Made by a program: the position numbers and the translations under genes | Shown: positions 32,581 through 40,967 of the stretch, one piece after another | How the letters are laid out: the number at the start of each line of letters is the position of its first letter | Numbering within the stretch: the first letter of the stretch is position 1 | NCBI GenBank assembly: GCA_964650525.1 | Contig: CAZYUA010000003.1 | Coordinates: 62,001 to 126,000, forward strand | Length of the DNA: 64,000 nt | Reading direction: 5' to 3' | Origin: UBA1413 sp964650525 | GTDB lineage: Bacteria > Bacteroidota > Bacteroidia > Bacteroidales > Prolixibacteraceae | The notes under the pieces: generated by a model | What the model was told of the DNA's origin: nothing | Databases searched by the model: none | Seen by the model: the letters and a program-made list of their open reading frames with translations, nothing else

Positions 32581-34029
32581 TTACTTTTCGGCCCAAAAAG
32601 CAGGAGTAAAGATAACCAGCACAGTGAACAATTCCAAACGGCCCAGCATCATCAAAAAGGAGAGGAACAACTTACCGGCGGCAGGAAGATGCGAATAAGT
32701 AAAGACGGGTCCGACACTTCCCAATCCCGGGCCGATATTTCCCAGGCAAGAGGCTACGGCGCCCATGGAAGAATTCATATCCGGGAGAAAAATCATACAG
32801 ACGGCACTGCTGATGAAAAAAACCAGCAGGTAAAACATAAAAAATGCCAGTACGTTGTTGATGGTTTCAGATTCGACAGCCCGCTTGTTGAATCGAACGG
32901 GTATCACCGCATTAGGATGAATAATGCGGCGCAATTCGTAGTAACTGTTCTTGAGCAATAAAATGATTCTCAGAATCTTAACCCCTCCTCCCGTCGAACC
33001 GGTAGATCCCCCGAAAAAGAACAAAACGAAAACCAGGGTGATTAAGACCGGATTCCACAATAAATAGTCAGCGGTTACAAAACCCGTTGTGGTGATAATC
33101 GATACCACAGTAAAAAGAGCGTCGCGGAATGCCTGTCCGTAAGGGGTGGAGGTGGTAATCAGCAGGCCGCTGAAAATAAGAATGGCAAATCCGAAAATGA
33201 AAAGGATATAATATCTGAACTCTTCATCCCGGAATAGTCTGGAGAGGTTTCCCTTCAGGGCAAAGAACAGGAGGGAAAAATTGGTCCCGGCAATCATCAT
33301 GAAAACAGTAATGACATACTGGATATAAGGGGAGGGCCAGAAAGCGATGCTGGCCTGCCGGGTGGAAAATCCGCCGGTTGCCATGGTGGCAAAAGAATGG
33401 CAGATACCATCGAACCAAGACATTCCTCCCAGCCTCAGCAGCAGGGTCTCCAGGAGAGTAAAGAATAAATAAACACCCCATACAATCCGGGCGGTCTGAT
33501 AAATGCGGGGACTCAGTTTTTCAATGGTCATTCCGGGGACCTCTGCAACATAAAGCTGGACACCACCGACTCCCAGGGCAGGAAGGAAAGAAAGCATGAG
33601 AACAATGACGCCCATACCTCCCAGCCAATGGGTTAAAGATCTCCAGAACAGGATTCCCCGCGGGAACGAATCGATGTTATCCACCACACTGGCCCCGGTG
33701 GTGGTAAACCCCGACATGGTCTCAAAAAAAGCATCAGCAGGATGGGAAATTGTACCTGTGAGGAGAAAGGGTAACGACCCGAACAGGGAAAAAACCAACC
33801 AGACCAGGGTCACTGCCATAAACCCATCCCGCTTGGATATCTGTTTCGGGGCTTTACGGGTTAAAAAAACCAAGACCAACCCTGGCCCCAGGGCTATCAG
33901 GGTGGAGATGGCAAGACCCGTGACATCACTGCCGCTCGAAATCAAGGCTACCAGAAGCGACAGAGCCATGGCAACGCCTTCAACCAGCAGGAGGAAGCCG
34001 ATTAACCGGAGAATAATCCTGAAATTCAT
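32581..34029 (-). CDS. trkH: TrkH-family potassium uptake membrane subunit (copy 2)
   Basis: A 482-residue paralogue of the neighbouring TrkH. Pore loops: SGFTTTGASVV, TMATGGFSTRQ, SIITTTGFVTADY and SCLGNIGPGLGSVGP. The first halves (MNFRIILRLIGFLLLVEGVAM against MNFKLVFRVVGLLCILEGIAM) show clear common descent, but the two differ through most non-pore positions, so the duplication is not recent. It is 20 bases downstream of trkA and 21 bases upstream of the other trkH. Differences next to the filter (TTTGFV against STTGYV in loop 3) could give different affinity or ion preference. Confidence 0.94.
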   Translation of the reverse strand: MNFRIILRLIGFLLLVEGVAMALSLLVALISSGSDVTGLAISTLIALGPGLVLVFLTRKAPKQISKRDGFMAVTLVWLVFSLFGSLPFLLTGTISHPADAFFETMSGFTTTGASVVDNIDSFPRGILFWRSLTHWLGGMGVIVLMLSFLPALGVGGVQLYVAEVPGMTIEKLSPRIYQTARIVWGVYLFFTLLETLLLRLGGMSWFDGICHSFATMATGGFSTRQASIAFWPSPYIQYVITVFMMIAGTNFSLLFFALKGNLSRLFRDEEFRYYILFIFGFAILIFSGLLITTSTPYGQAFRDALFTVVSIITTTGFVTADYLLWNPVLITLVFVLFFFGGSTGSTGGGVKILRIILLLKNSYYELRRIIHPNAVIPVRFNKRAVESETINNVLAFFMFYLLVFFISSAVCMIFLPDMNSSMGAVASCLGNIGPGLGSVGPVFTYSHLPAAGKLFLSFLMMLGRLELFTVLVIFTPAFWAEK

Positions 34030-34049
34030 GGTAGTTCCGGTAAATCAAC

Positions 34050-35384
34050 TTACCGGAATAATTTATCAAGTTTTTTGATTCCTGAGGGCAATGTAAAAAC
34101 CACTACCTTATCGCCTTCCCTGATCTGCATATTTCCGTCGGCCACAAAACCCTGGTCGCCCCGGATAATTCCGCCTATTTTAGCTTCCTGCGGAAAATCA
34201 AGATCGCGGATTGGCTTTTGGATGATTCGGGTTTCGGGCTGGGCTATGAATTCAAAGACTTCCGCATCGGAGGAGGTCAGGCATTTAACGTTGGAAATCT
34301 CAGCATTCAGGGTGAAACGGTAAATATAACTGGCAGCAATCAGTTTTTTATTGACTATAGAGCCAATATTCAGACTCTCAGCTGTGTTGATGAGGGCAAA
34401 ATTCTCTACCTCCGCAACAGTCCGTTTTACACCAAACGATTTTGCCAGGTGGCAGGAGAGCAGGTTAACCTCTGAACTTCCGGTGGTTGCAATGAAAGCA
34501 TCCATTTTACCCAACCCCTCTTCGCGGAGGAGATCCAGATCACGGCCATCGCGGTTAATGACCAGAACATTTTCAAATTTATCTGCCAGAAGACGGCATC
34601 GTTCCTTGTTTTCCTCAATCACTTTAATCCGGTACTGGTCGCCCAGTTTTTCAATGGTTTTCTGGGCTATCCGGCTACCGCCCAGGAACATGATGTTCCT
34701 GATCTCGTAAAGTTCTTTGCCTGTAAGGTCGAACAGATGTTTCCTGGTCGACTGGTCGGTAACAAAATAGACAATGTCTCCATCGAGGATTTTGTCTTTC
34801 CCGCTGGGGATGATGTTTTCACGATCCCTCACAATGGCCACAGCCATAATGTTTTTCAATACCGGGGCGAGTTCTTCGAGTGTCTGGTTAATGATAGGGG
34901 CATTATCCCTGACTTTGATGCCCATCAGGATCAGCTTGCCACCTGAGAACTCGAAAAGCTGCCGGGTGCCGGTCAGCTTCACCGAGGAGACAATTTCCTT
35001 TGCTGCCAGCGTTTCCGGGTAGATCAACTCGTGAATACCCATTTTTTTTAACTTTTCACGGTAACGCTCCTGAAGGTATTCCGAATTATTGATCCGGGCA
35101 ATTGTCCGGCCCACCCCCAGGAAACTGGCCATCGAACAGGCCAGAACATTCCGTTCTTCTGAGGTTGTTACCGCTATAAAAAGTTCAGCTTTTGCCAATC
35201 CTGTCTCTTTGAGATCGGCAAAACTGTGAGCCGAGCCACGGAGAGTCATAAGATCTACCTCCCTGCTGATTAAGGCCAGTCTCTCCGGATCGTCATCCAA
35301 AAGGATGATATCATGGTTTTCATTGCTCAGCATCCTCGCCAGATGGGTTCCCACTTCTCCGGCTCCGGCAATTACGATTTTCAT
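34050..35384 (-). CDS. trkA: TrkA, potassium uptake regulatory subunit
   Basis: A 444-residue protein with two tandem RCK units, each an NAD-binding Rossmann domain followed by an RCK_C domain. The first opens with KIVIAGAGEVGTHLARML, the second with NIMFLGGSRIAQKTIEKL (near residue 228). RCK_C parts appear near 140-215 (LILMGIKVRDNAPIINQTL) and at the C-terminus (GGIIRGDQGFVADGNMQIREGDKVVVF). The ring formed by this protein gates the TrkH subunits in response to nucleotides. It is first in the operon with the two trkH genes. RCK_C domains bind cyclic-di-AMP in some bacteria; whether this one does is unknown. Confidence 0.95.
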   Translation of the reverse strand: MKIVIAGAGEVGTHLARMLSNENHDIILLDDDPERLALISREVDLMTLRGSAHSFADLKETGLAKAELFIAVTTSEERNVLACSMASFLGVGRTIARINNSEYLQERYREKLKKMGIHELIYPETLAAKEIVSSVKLTGTRQLFEFSGGKLILMGIKVRDNAPIINQTLEELAPVLKNIMAVAIVRDRENIIPSGKDKILDGDIVYFVTDQSTRKHLFDLTGKELYEIRNIMFLGGSRIAQKTIEKLGDQYRIKVIEENKERCRLLADKFENVLVINRDGRDLDLLREEGLGKMDAFIATTGSSEVNLLSCHLAKSFGVKRTVAEVENFALINTAESLNIGSIVNKKLIAASYIYRFTLNAEISNVKCLTSSDAEVFEFIAQPETRIIQKPIRDLDFPQEAKIGGIIRGDQGFVADGNMQIREGDKVVVFTLPSGIKKLDKLFR

Positions 35385-35528
35385 TGGTTTTCAATCAGTT
35401 GGTTTCTGCTCCCGCGAAGGTCTTTGGATCCGGCAAAACCACGAGTGCCAACAGTGGTCATCCGGACTCTGATCCCCGGAATGGAGCGTACAAAATAAAC
35501 CAATATTGAAGTACGTTATGTGGCCTTA

Positions 35529-37574
35529 TCAATAATTTTTATGGCGGGTGGCGATGTCCGGGCGAAACCTCAAGGCTCCCTGGACGGGAATGCTGTGAAT
35601 CGCCCGGAATTCAGTATCCCGGGGTTGCAGAGCGGCATAACTGATAACCCGGACACTGGCGGGGAAGTCACTTTTGGGAAAGGACCCCGGGCAAACGACA
35701 ACCAGGTCGGGATTGCATCTGTCGCACCGGATGGAGTTGTTCCGTTGCAGTATCATTACGATTCCCCCGAAAAACAACAGATTGCCTTTTTTGGTAAGAT
35801 TCTCATCTGAATAGTCGGAATCAAAGGGTACCTGTACCGGTTCTCTGAGCCGGAAGACCTTGCTGACAGCACCGACCTCCCTTATGGGAAAATCGTTCTG
35901 CAACACATCCGCCGGCGCCAGCAGGTAGTTGTCTCTTCCATGCAACAGGTGAATCACCGGTTCACGGTACCGGTAAGCAATGATTTCCTGGCGGTTGTTT
36001 TGGGAAACTTTCCGCACCGCTGCGCTGATAAATACCAGCGATGCGGCCATCAGAGATGCCATCAGGAAGCCGTGTCTCCGGGTTTCAATGAATAAAACAA
36101 CAAAAAGAAGGATCGCCACTGAAAGAGCCATGGACAAGCCTGTATAATTAAACCCGGTGACAAGGGCATCCGGAAGCTGGCCGATCTCCTGCAGCACAGC
36201 AAGAAGCAGTCTGACAAGAAAGGAGGCCCCTTTAGCCAGGAATCCTGCAACAGCGGCGAAAGGGGAGGCGGCCAGAATCAGGATTCCAAGCAGGATAAAA
36301 ACAAATGCGGCGGGTATGACAAAAAAATTCGACAACCAGAAATAAACCGGAAATTGATTAAAATAGTAACAGGAAAGGGGGAAGGTGGCAGCCTGGGCAG
36401 CCAGTGAAACCGTTAACAGCTCCCACAGCCACGCAAATACCCGGTACCGGAAATGCAATAGCGACTTAAGCTTTGGCTGGAAATAGACAATCCCGGTGAC
36501 TGCCGAAAAGGAGAGCTGCAAACCGACGTCGTACACAAGTACCGGCTGTACAGCCAGCAGGATGAAAGCAGAAAGCGCCAGAGTGTTAAAAATATTCGGT
36601 GGTCTGCGGAGATTGCCTCCTACCAGAGCTACGGAGAACATCAGGGCTGAACGTTTCACCGAGGGACTGAGCCCGGTGATAAAAGCAAACGTCCACAATG
36701 CCAGAATAGCCATGACCAGAAACAGAACCCTTGTGGCGTTTCGTTTCCGCATAAAACCAAACGCCAGGTTAAAAAACAGGAAAATAATCCCTACATGCAG
36801 CCCTGATACGGCCAGCACGTGGGCAGCACCGGTGGCGGAAAATAACTGCCGGATGTCGGGATCCATGGATTTTTTATACCCCAGGGTTAAAGCCGACAAA
36901 ACCTCCAGTCCTTCACCTTCCAACCCGTTAAGCTTGTATATGTCCAACAGGTGATCCCGGATTCGCTCGGCAATTACAACCGGATTAAAAGCACTCTCCG
37001 TTTTTTCTTGTATCCACAATGTTTCGCCGAGGTAAACCTGGTGACGGATATTTCGATTCTGCAGATATCTTTTGTAATCAAATTCAAAAGGATTACCCTG
37101 ATTTTCAATTCCGGCGGGGGTTTTTGCGAATATCAGGACAGCTCCCGGGGCCAGTTGCTCAGCCTGAGGGCTTTTTGCCAGGTAAAGCAGTACTTTTTCC
37201 CTTGTCTGAAAAAGGGTATCTTCCGAAAAGACGCCGGTGATGAGGGCTTCAGCTTTTAAACTACGCGCCTTTTCCACCGGTTTTTCAAGCAGTACTGCCC
37301 GGTATTTGCCCGGAAGGAGCCTCCCCGAAGGCTTATTGCCAGACTGGGTAAGGCAGATACCCGCGAGAAGGAAGAAAAGCGTAAAGCAGATACCTGTGGC
37401 TACATGGCGGTAATATCCCGCATGAACGGTGAAAAGCAGCAGGATGTAAACTGTGCAGGTAACAGCCGGAAATAACCAGCCAGGAAAACCGGCAAAAACA
37501 GGGGTCACAGCGATACCCGCAATAAAAGGCAGTACAATCCTGACAAAAGGGGCCCTTTGCAGATAATCAAGCAT
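35529..37574 (-). CDS. comEC: ComEC/Rec2-family DNA uptake channel
   Basis: A 681-residue polytopic membrane protein. The N-terminal third has two membrane helices and the DUF4131-type OB-like domain (EALITGVFSEDTL, GNPFEFDYKRYLQNRNIRHQVYLG). The competence core follows, with LFSATGAAHVLAVSGLHVGIIF, the hallmark of ComEC, and about eight further helices. The last 150 residues (YRYREPVIHLLHGRDNYLL) form a short tail in place of the metallo-beta-lactamase nuclease domain of the Bacillus protein, as is common in Bacteroidota. Expected role: moves single-stranded DNA across the inner membrane in transformation. No other competence gene lies next to it. Confidence 0.92.
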   Translation of the reverse strand: MLDYLQRAPFVRIVLPFIAGIAVTPVFAGFPGWLFPAVTCTVYILLLFTVHAGYYRHVATGICFTLFFLLAGICLTQSGNKPSGRLLPGKYRAVLLEKPVEKARSLKAEALITGVFSEDTLFQTREKVLLYLAKSPQAEQLAPGAVLIFAKTPAGIENQGNPFEFDYKRYLQNRNIRHQVYLGETLWIQEKTESAFNPVVIAERIRDHLLDIYKLNGLEGEGLEVLSALTLGYKKSMDPDIRQLFSATGAAHVLAVSGLHVGIIFLFFNLAFGFMRKRNATRVLFLVMAILALWTFAFITGLSPSVKRSALMFSVALVGGNLRRPPNIFNTLALSAFILLAVQPVLVYDVGLQLSFSAVTGIVYFQPKLKSLLHFRYRVFAWLWELLTVSLAAQAATFPLSCYYFNQFPVYFWLSNFFVIPAAFVFILLGILILAASPFAAVAGFLAKGASFLVRLLLAVLQEIGQLPDALVTGFNYTGLSMALSVAILLFVVLFIETRRHGFLMASLMAASLVFISAAVRKVSQNNRQEIIAYRYREPVIHLLHGRDNYLLAPADVLQNDFPIREVGAVSKVFRLREPVQVPFDSDYSDENLTKKGNLLFFGGIVMILQRNNSIRCDRCNPDLVVVCPGSFPKSDFPASVRVISYAALQPRDTEFRAIHSIPVQGALRFRPDIATRHKNY

Positions 37575-37626
37575 GTCCTTTCAGAAAAAAGCGTCCTGAA
37601 AGGTAAATATACGAAAAAAAAGAATA

Positions 37627-38181
37627 CTAAACCGGCACCCTGATTGAATAATGAGGGGTGATTTTCCCCCTTGCAATGCTGTTCAGTTTTCCTTTGAGCA
37701 GTTTTCGTTTTAAGGGCAACAGGTAATCGATGAAGAGCCGGCCTTCCAGATGATCGTATTCATGCTGGATGACCCTGGCCAGAAAGCCTCTGTATTCTTC
37801 GTCGTGTTCCTGGAAATTTTCATCAAGGTATCTGATCCGGATGGAATCGGAGCGGGGAACCTGTTCCCTGATCTCAGGCAGGCTGAGGCACCCCTCTTCG
37901 AGAGATCGTTTAGGCCCGCTGTAGCTGTAAATCTCAGGGTTGATAAAGGTTTTTTTAAAATCTTTCAGGGAAGGATCATCCTCGGATAAGGCACCAGCAT
38001 CGATCACGAAAATCCGGATGGAAAGGCCAACCTGCGGAGCGGCGAGGCCAACCCCGTCGGCATGGTACATGGTTTCCCAGAAATTTTCCAGGAACCCTTT
38101 CAGGTCAGGGTAATCCGGTCCGAGGGAAGCCGACTTTTCACGCAACACCGGGTCCCCGTAAACGACAATAGGAAATATCAT
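37627..38181 (-). CDS. def: Peptide deformylase
   Basis: A 184-residue metalloenzyme removing the N-formyl group from new proteins. All three motifs are intact: GVGLAAPQVG (motif 1), EGCLSLP (motif 2, with the metal Cys) and QHEYDHLEG (motif 3, with the metal His pair and catalytic Glu). Length is typical for type I enzymes. Its ATG overlaps the stop of ruvX by 4 bases (ATGA), so the two are translationally coupled. No fmt gene is adjacent. Confidence 0.97.
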   Translation of the reverse strand: MIFPIVVYGDPVLREKSASLGPDYPDLKGFLENFWETMYHADGVGLAAPQVGLSIRIFVIDAGALSEDDPSLKDFKKTFINPEIYSYSGPKRSLEEGCLSLPEIREQVPRSDSIRIRYLDENFQEHDEEYRGFLARVIQHEYDHLEGRLFIDYLLPLKRKLLKGKLNSIARGKITPHYSIRVPV

Positions 38182-38606
38182 GTCTTGAATTTTTGTTGTT
38201 CCAGGAATGATTGCAAAAGTATGGTCGCACTGACTCCGTCGGCAAGGGTTTTGTCCTGCCTTCCTGATTTTTTGAGGCCTCCCTCCAGCATCGCCCGTTG
38301 GGCCAGCCTGGAGGTATACCGCTCATCGGCCTGCTCCAGGGGAACAGCAGGGTATCTCCTGATAAATGCTTGTATAAAAGGGTTAATATAGGTAAGCGCT
38401 TCCGACGGTTTTCCGTTCAGCTGTACCGGGTAACCAACCAAAACCCGGAGAACCTTTTCATTCCGGAAATAGTGATCCAGGAACTCCCAGATCACAGAAG
38501 TAGACACCGTAGTCAAACGGGTCGCAATCATCTGCATCGGGTCCGTCACAGCCAGTCCCACCCGCTTTTTACCATAATCAATGGCCATTATGCGCCCGTG
38601 CTCCAT
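38178..38606 (-). CDS. ruvX: Putative pre-16S rRNA nuclease / Holliday junction resolvase YqgF
   Basis: A 142-residue RNase H-fold protein of the YqgF family. MAIDYGKKRVGLAVTDP opens the fold with the first catalytic Asp; VLVGYPVQLNGKPSEA and LEQADERYTSRLAQRAM carry the remaining acidic residues. The family is essential in many bacteria and processes the 5' end of pre-16S rRNA; the older name refers to proposed Holliday junction cutting. It is the first gene of a pair with def and has a TAATTTTG promoter core 31 bases upstream. Confidence 0.93.
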   Translation of the reverse strand: MEHGRIMAIDYGKKRVGLAVTDPMQMIATRLTTVSTSVIWEFLDHYFRNEKVLRVLVGYPVQLNGKPSEALTYINPFIQAFIRRYPAVPLEQADERYTSRLAQRAMLEGGLKKSGRQDKTLADGVSATILLQSFLEQQKFKT

Positions 38607-38989
38607 GAGTTACAAATACATCCTTCCATCAGGCTGCAAAATTACGATTAAATCGACTTTTCTGATCCGGCAACGGACATAATTTAAGAAACTCCCGGCA
38701 TTCAACGGGGCATTCACCTCCGTAAACAAGCTATATATCCACTATCCGGCCCTCCTACCGGCTTCCTGCCGTCTGTGATTCGTCTGAATCCCTATCTGCT
38801 CACTCCCGATGAAGCACCCTGCGGTGTCGTTTTCCCGGACGATAAGGGTTTCCTTCAGCCGGACTGAAACAACAACCGTATGATTCCATCGTCGGATTCT
38901 ACGGCAAGTGGGGTTATTCTTCCTCAATACCTTCTTTTCCGGGAAATGCACTTTCGCAGTTTATAGAAACCACTCTGACGGAAAAGTCC
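38607..38989. other. Intergenic region without a convincing gene
   Basis: This 383-base stretch holds the ruvX promoter at its left end. A minus-strand frame of 69 codons at 38742-38951 is Arg/Lys-rich with no family resemblance, no good start region and no promoter core; I do not call it a gene. I see no tRNA, hairpin terminator or repeat. Confidence 0.6.
38637..38644 (-). promoter_or_regulatory. Promoter core TAATTTTG for ruvX-def
   Basis: A perfect TAnnTTTG match 31 bases before the ruvX start; predicted transcription start near 38630. Confidence 0.55.
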
Positions 38990-39982
38990 TTACAATTTTC
39001 TCTCAGAATAATACTTCATAAACTGAGAACGCTCGTAAACCATCGGATCAGCCAGGTTTTTATAAGAGAGACGCCCCCTGAATTCATCGATGCTGCTGAA
39101 ATTCCAACGGTTCATGAATTTCTGAATATCCTGTAAAATCGTAGTGACATACGAAGGACCCTGCAGGTAAAGGACTGAGCACAGCTGCACCGTCTGGGCT
39201 CCCGCCAGCACCATTTTCACCACGGTATCACCGTTATGAATACCGGTCGAAGCAGCCAGATCCATCTGCGGAACCGAAGAAGAAACCAGCCCGATCCAGC
39301 GCAGTACATGACGGGCTTCACCCGGCGTACTGAAAACTTCAGAGGCTTTCAGTTCCAGTTTCTCCAGATCGATGTCGGGTTCGTAAAACCTGTTAAACAG
39401 GACAACGCCTCGGGCTCCGGCAGCTTTCAGCCGCTCTACCAGCCCTGTGATGTTGGTAAAATGACTTCCGATTTTCACCGATACGGGTATTTTGCTGTTC
39501 TTCTTCACAACCCCGGCAACATCGGTATAAATCTTTTCTACATCTTCCGAAGTACGCAAACGGTTTGTCGGAAGATGGAAGACATTCAGTTCGATGGCAT
39601 CAGCACCTGCTTGTTCCAGATCACCGGCAAAGGTAGCCCACTCCGAGGCGGAAACGCAATTGATACTGGCAATTACCGGCAGCTTTGTTTGCCGCTTCAC
39701 CTTAGCCACCAGTTCGGTATGCTTTCCGAGGGAATGATCACGGACATAGTTCCGGATGTAATACTCAGCTTCGGGGTAATCCATACTGCGGCCGCTCTGT
39801 TGCAGCAAATCCCCGATTTCCCCGTTGATTTGCTCCTCAAAAACAGATTTCAGGACCACCGCCCCGATACCGGCTTCCTCCATCTCCCGGATTTTGTCAA
39901 CCGAACCTGTCAAACCTGAACTGCCTGCAATCAGAGGGTTTCTTAACTTCAAACCCAGGTACGTGGTATCCAATTTTGTCAT
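38990..39982 (-). CDS. Dihydroorotate dehydrogenase-like flavoprotein
   Basis: A 330-residue FMN-binding TIM barrel. The start at 39982 (MTKLDTTYLGLKLRNPLIAGS) is the family-like opening; 25 upstream in-frame residues are unrelated. Motifs: NPLIAGSSGLTGSVDKIREME, the substrate loop ASINCVSASEWATFA, KIPVSVKIGSHFTN, and the FMN phosphate region MVLAGAQTVQLCSVLYLQGP. It differs from true PyrD in length and catalytic loop and matches the group usually annotated as dihydroorotate dehydrogenase-like. Substrate is unknown; no pyrimidine gene is adjacent. YggS lies 194 bases upstream on the same strand. Confidence 0.88.
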   Translation of the reverse strand: MTKLDTTYLGLKLRNPLIAGSSGLTGSVDKIREMEEAGIGAVVLKSVFEEQINGEIGDLLQQSGRSMDYPEAEYYIRNYVRDHSLGKHTELVAKVKRQTKLPVIASINCVSASEWATFAGDLEQAGADAIELNVFHLPTNRLRTSEDVEKIYTDVAGVVKKNSKIPVSVKIGSHFTNITGLVERLKAAGARGVVLFNRFYEPDIDLEKLELKASEVFSTPGEARHVLRWIGLVSSSVPQMDLAASTGIHNGDTVVKMVLAGAQTVQLCSVLYLQGPSYVTTILQDIQKFMNRWNFSSIDEFRGRLSYKNLADPMVYERSQFMKYYSERKL

Positions 39983-40176
39983 AATAGTTGTATTAATCAG
40001 GGTGTTATCTCCATCTTTCTTTCCGTGGTTCTTCGAAATCACCGGCAGGGAAATCAATTAAGGTTAGCCTGTAAACCATATGGGTAGCAGGGTTTCCCGG
40101 ATGAAAGCCAAAATTAAAAATATATCCGGCATCTGGTATGACGGAACGAAAAAGATTCACCATGCCGCAAGAAAGT

Positions 40177-40854
40177 TCAGCTGATGGCACCAAAGCGGCT
40201 CCCGAAAATGGTTGTGCCAATACGGACGATGGTGCTGCCCTCTTCCACAGCCAGGGGGAAATCGGACGACATACCCATGGATATCTCCCGGAAGGAGGGT
40301 TGATCGCGGAAATAATGTTCTTTAAGGTTAAGGAAGATTCTTTTCAGGTTTTGGAACTCTCGCCTTACCTGCCCCGGGTGGTCAGTAAAAGTAGCCATTC
40401 CCATGACCCCTTCCAGGGTGACATTGTTCATCTGTGCGAACTCCGGCGATTGAAGCAGATTTTCAGCTTCTCCGGCCGACAGTCCGAATTTCGACGCTTC
40501 TTCAGCAATATGAAACTGCAGGAGACAAGGAATCACCCGGTTCAGTTTCCGGGCTTCCCTGTCAATTACCTGCAAAAGGTTCAGGGAATCGACCGACTCA
40601 ATAACCGACACAAAAGGGGCGATGAATTTAACTTTGTTGGTTTGCAGGTGACCGATAAAGTGCCATTCGATGCCGTCTGGCAGGGCGGGGTATTTTTCTG
40701 CCATTTCACGGGCTTTGTTCTCTCCGAAAATGGTGTGCCCGGCCGACCAGGCTTCAAGGATGTCGGCGACAGGCCGGTTTTTTGAAACAGCAACCAGCTT
40801 AACCCCGGGGGGCAACTGGCCTTTCACTGACACGATATTTTCGGCGATGGTCAT
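40177..40854 (-). CDS. YggS-family pyridoxal phosphate-binding protein
   Basis: A 225-residue single-domain PLP protein (TIM-barrel, PLPBP family). The PLP lysine is K25 in LVAVSKNRP. IFGENKAREMAEK, EWHFIGHLQTNKVKFI, GVMGMATFTD and the phosphate-binding EISMGMSSDFPLAVEEGSTIVRIGTTIFG are all characteristic. The family keeps PLP and amino-acid pools in balance and has no known catalytic reaction. It follows pbpC on the same strand after 113 bases; the next gene downstream is the dihydroorotate dehydrogenase-like gene. Confidence 0.94.
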   Translation of the reverse strand: MTIAENIVSVKGQLPPGVKLVAVSKNRPVADILEAWSAGHTIFGENKAREMAEKYPALPDGIEWHFIGHLQTNKVKFIAPFVSVIESVDSLNLLQVIDREARKLNRVIPCLLQFHIAEEASKFGLSAGEAENLLQSPEFAQMNNVTLEGVMGMATFTDHPGQVRREFQNLKRIFLNLKEHYFRDQPSFREISMGMSSDFPLAVEEGSTIVRIGTTIFGSRFGAIS

Positions 40855-40967
40855 TGGATCTCAATCAGGTTTTTCTGAACGTTATCCGTGGGGGCTGAGT
40901 TGTTGTTCCCACCGGCAGGGAGCCACGAAAGACCGCACCCTGCATGATGCCTTCAAAGATAGCAAAA

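Noticed and set aside
38742..38951. Minus-strand frame of 69 codons between ruvX and the dihydroorotate dehydrogenase-like gene
   Set aside because: Arg/Lys-rich, no family resemblance, no promoter core or convincing start; consistent with chance.
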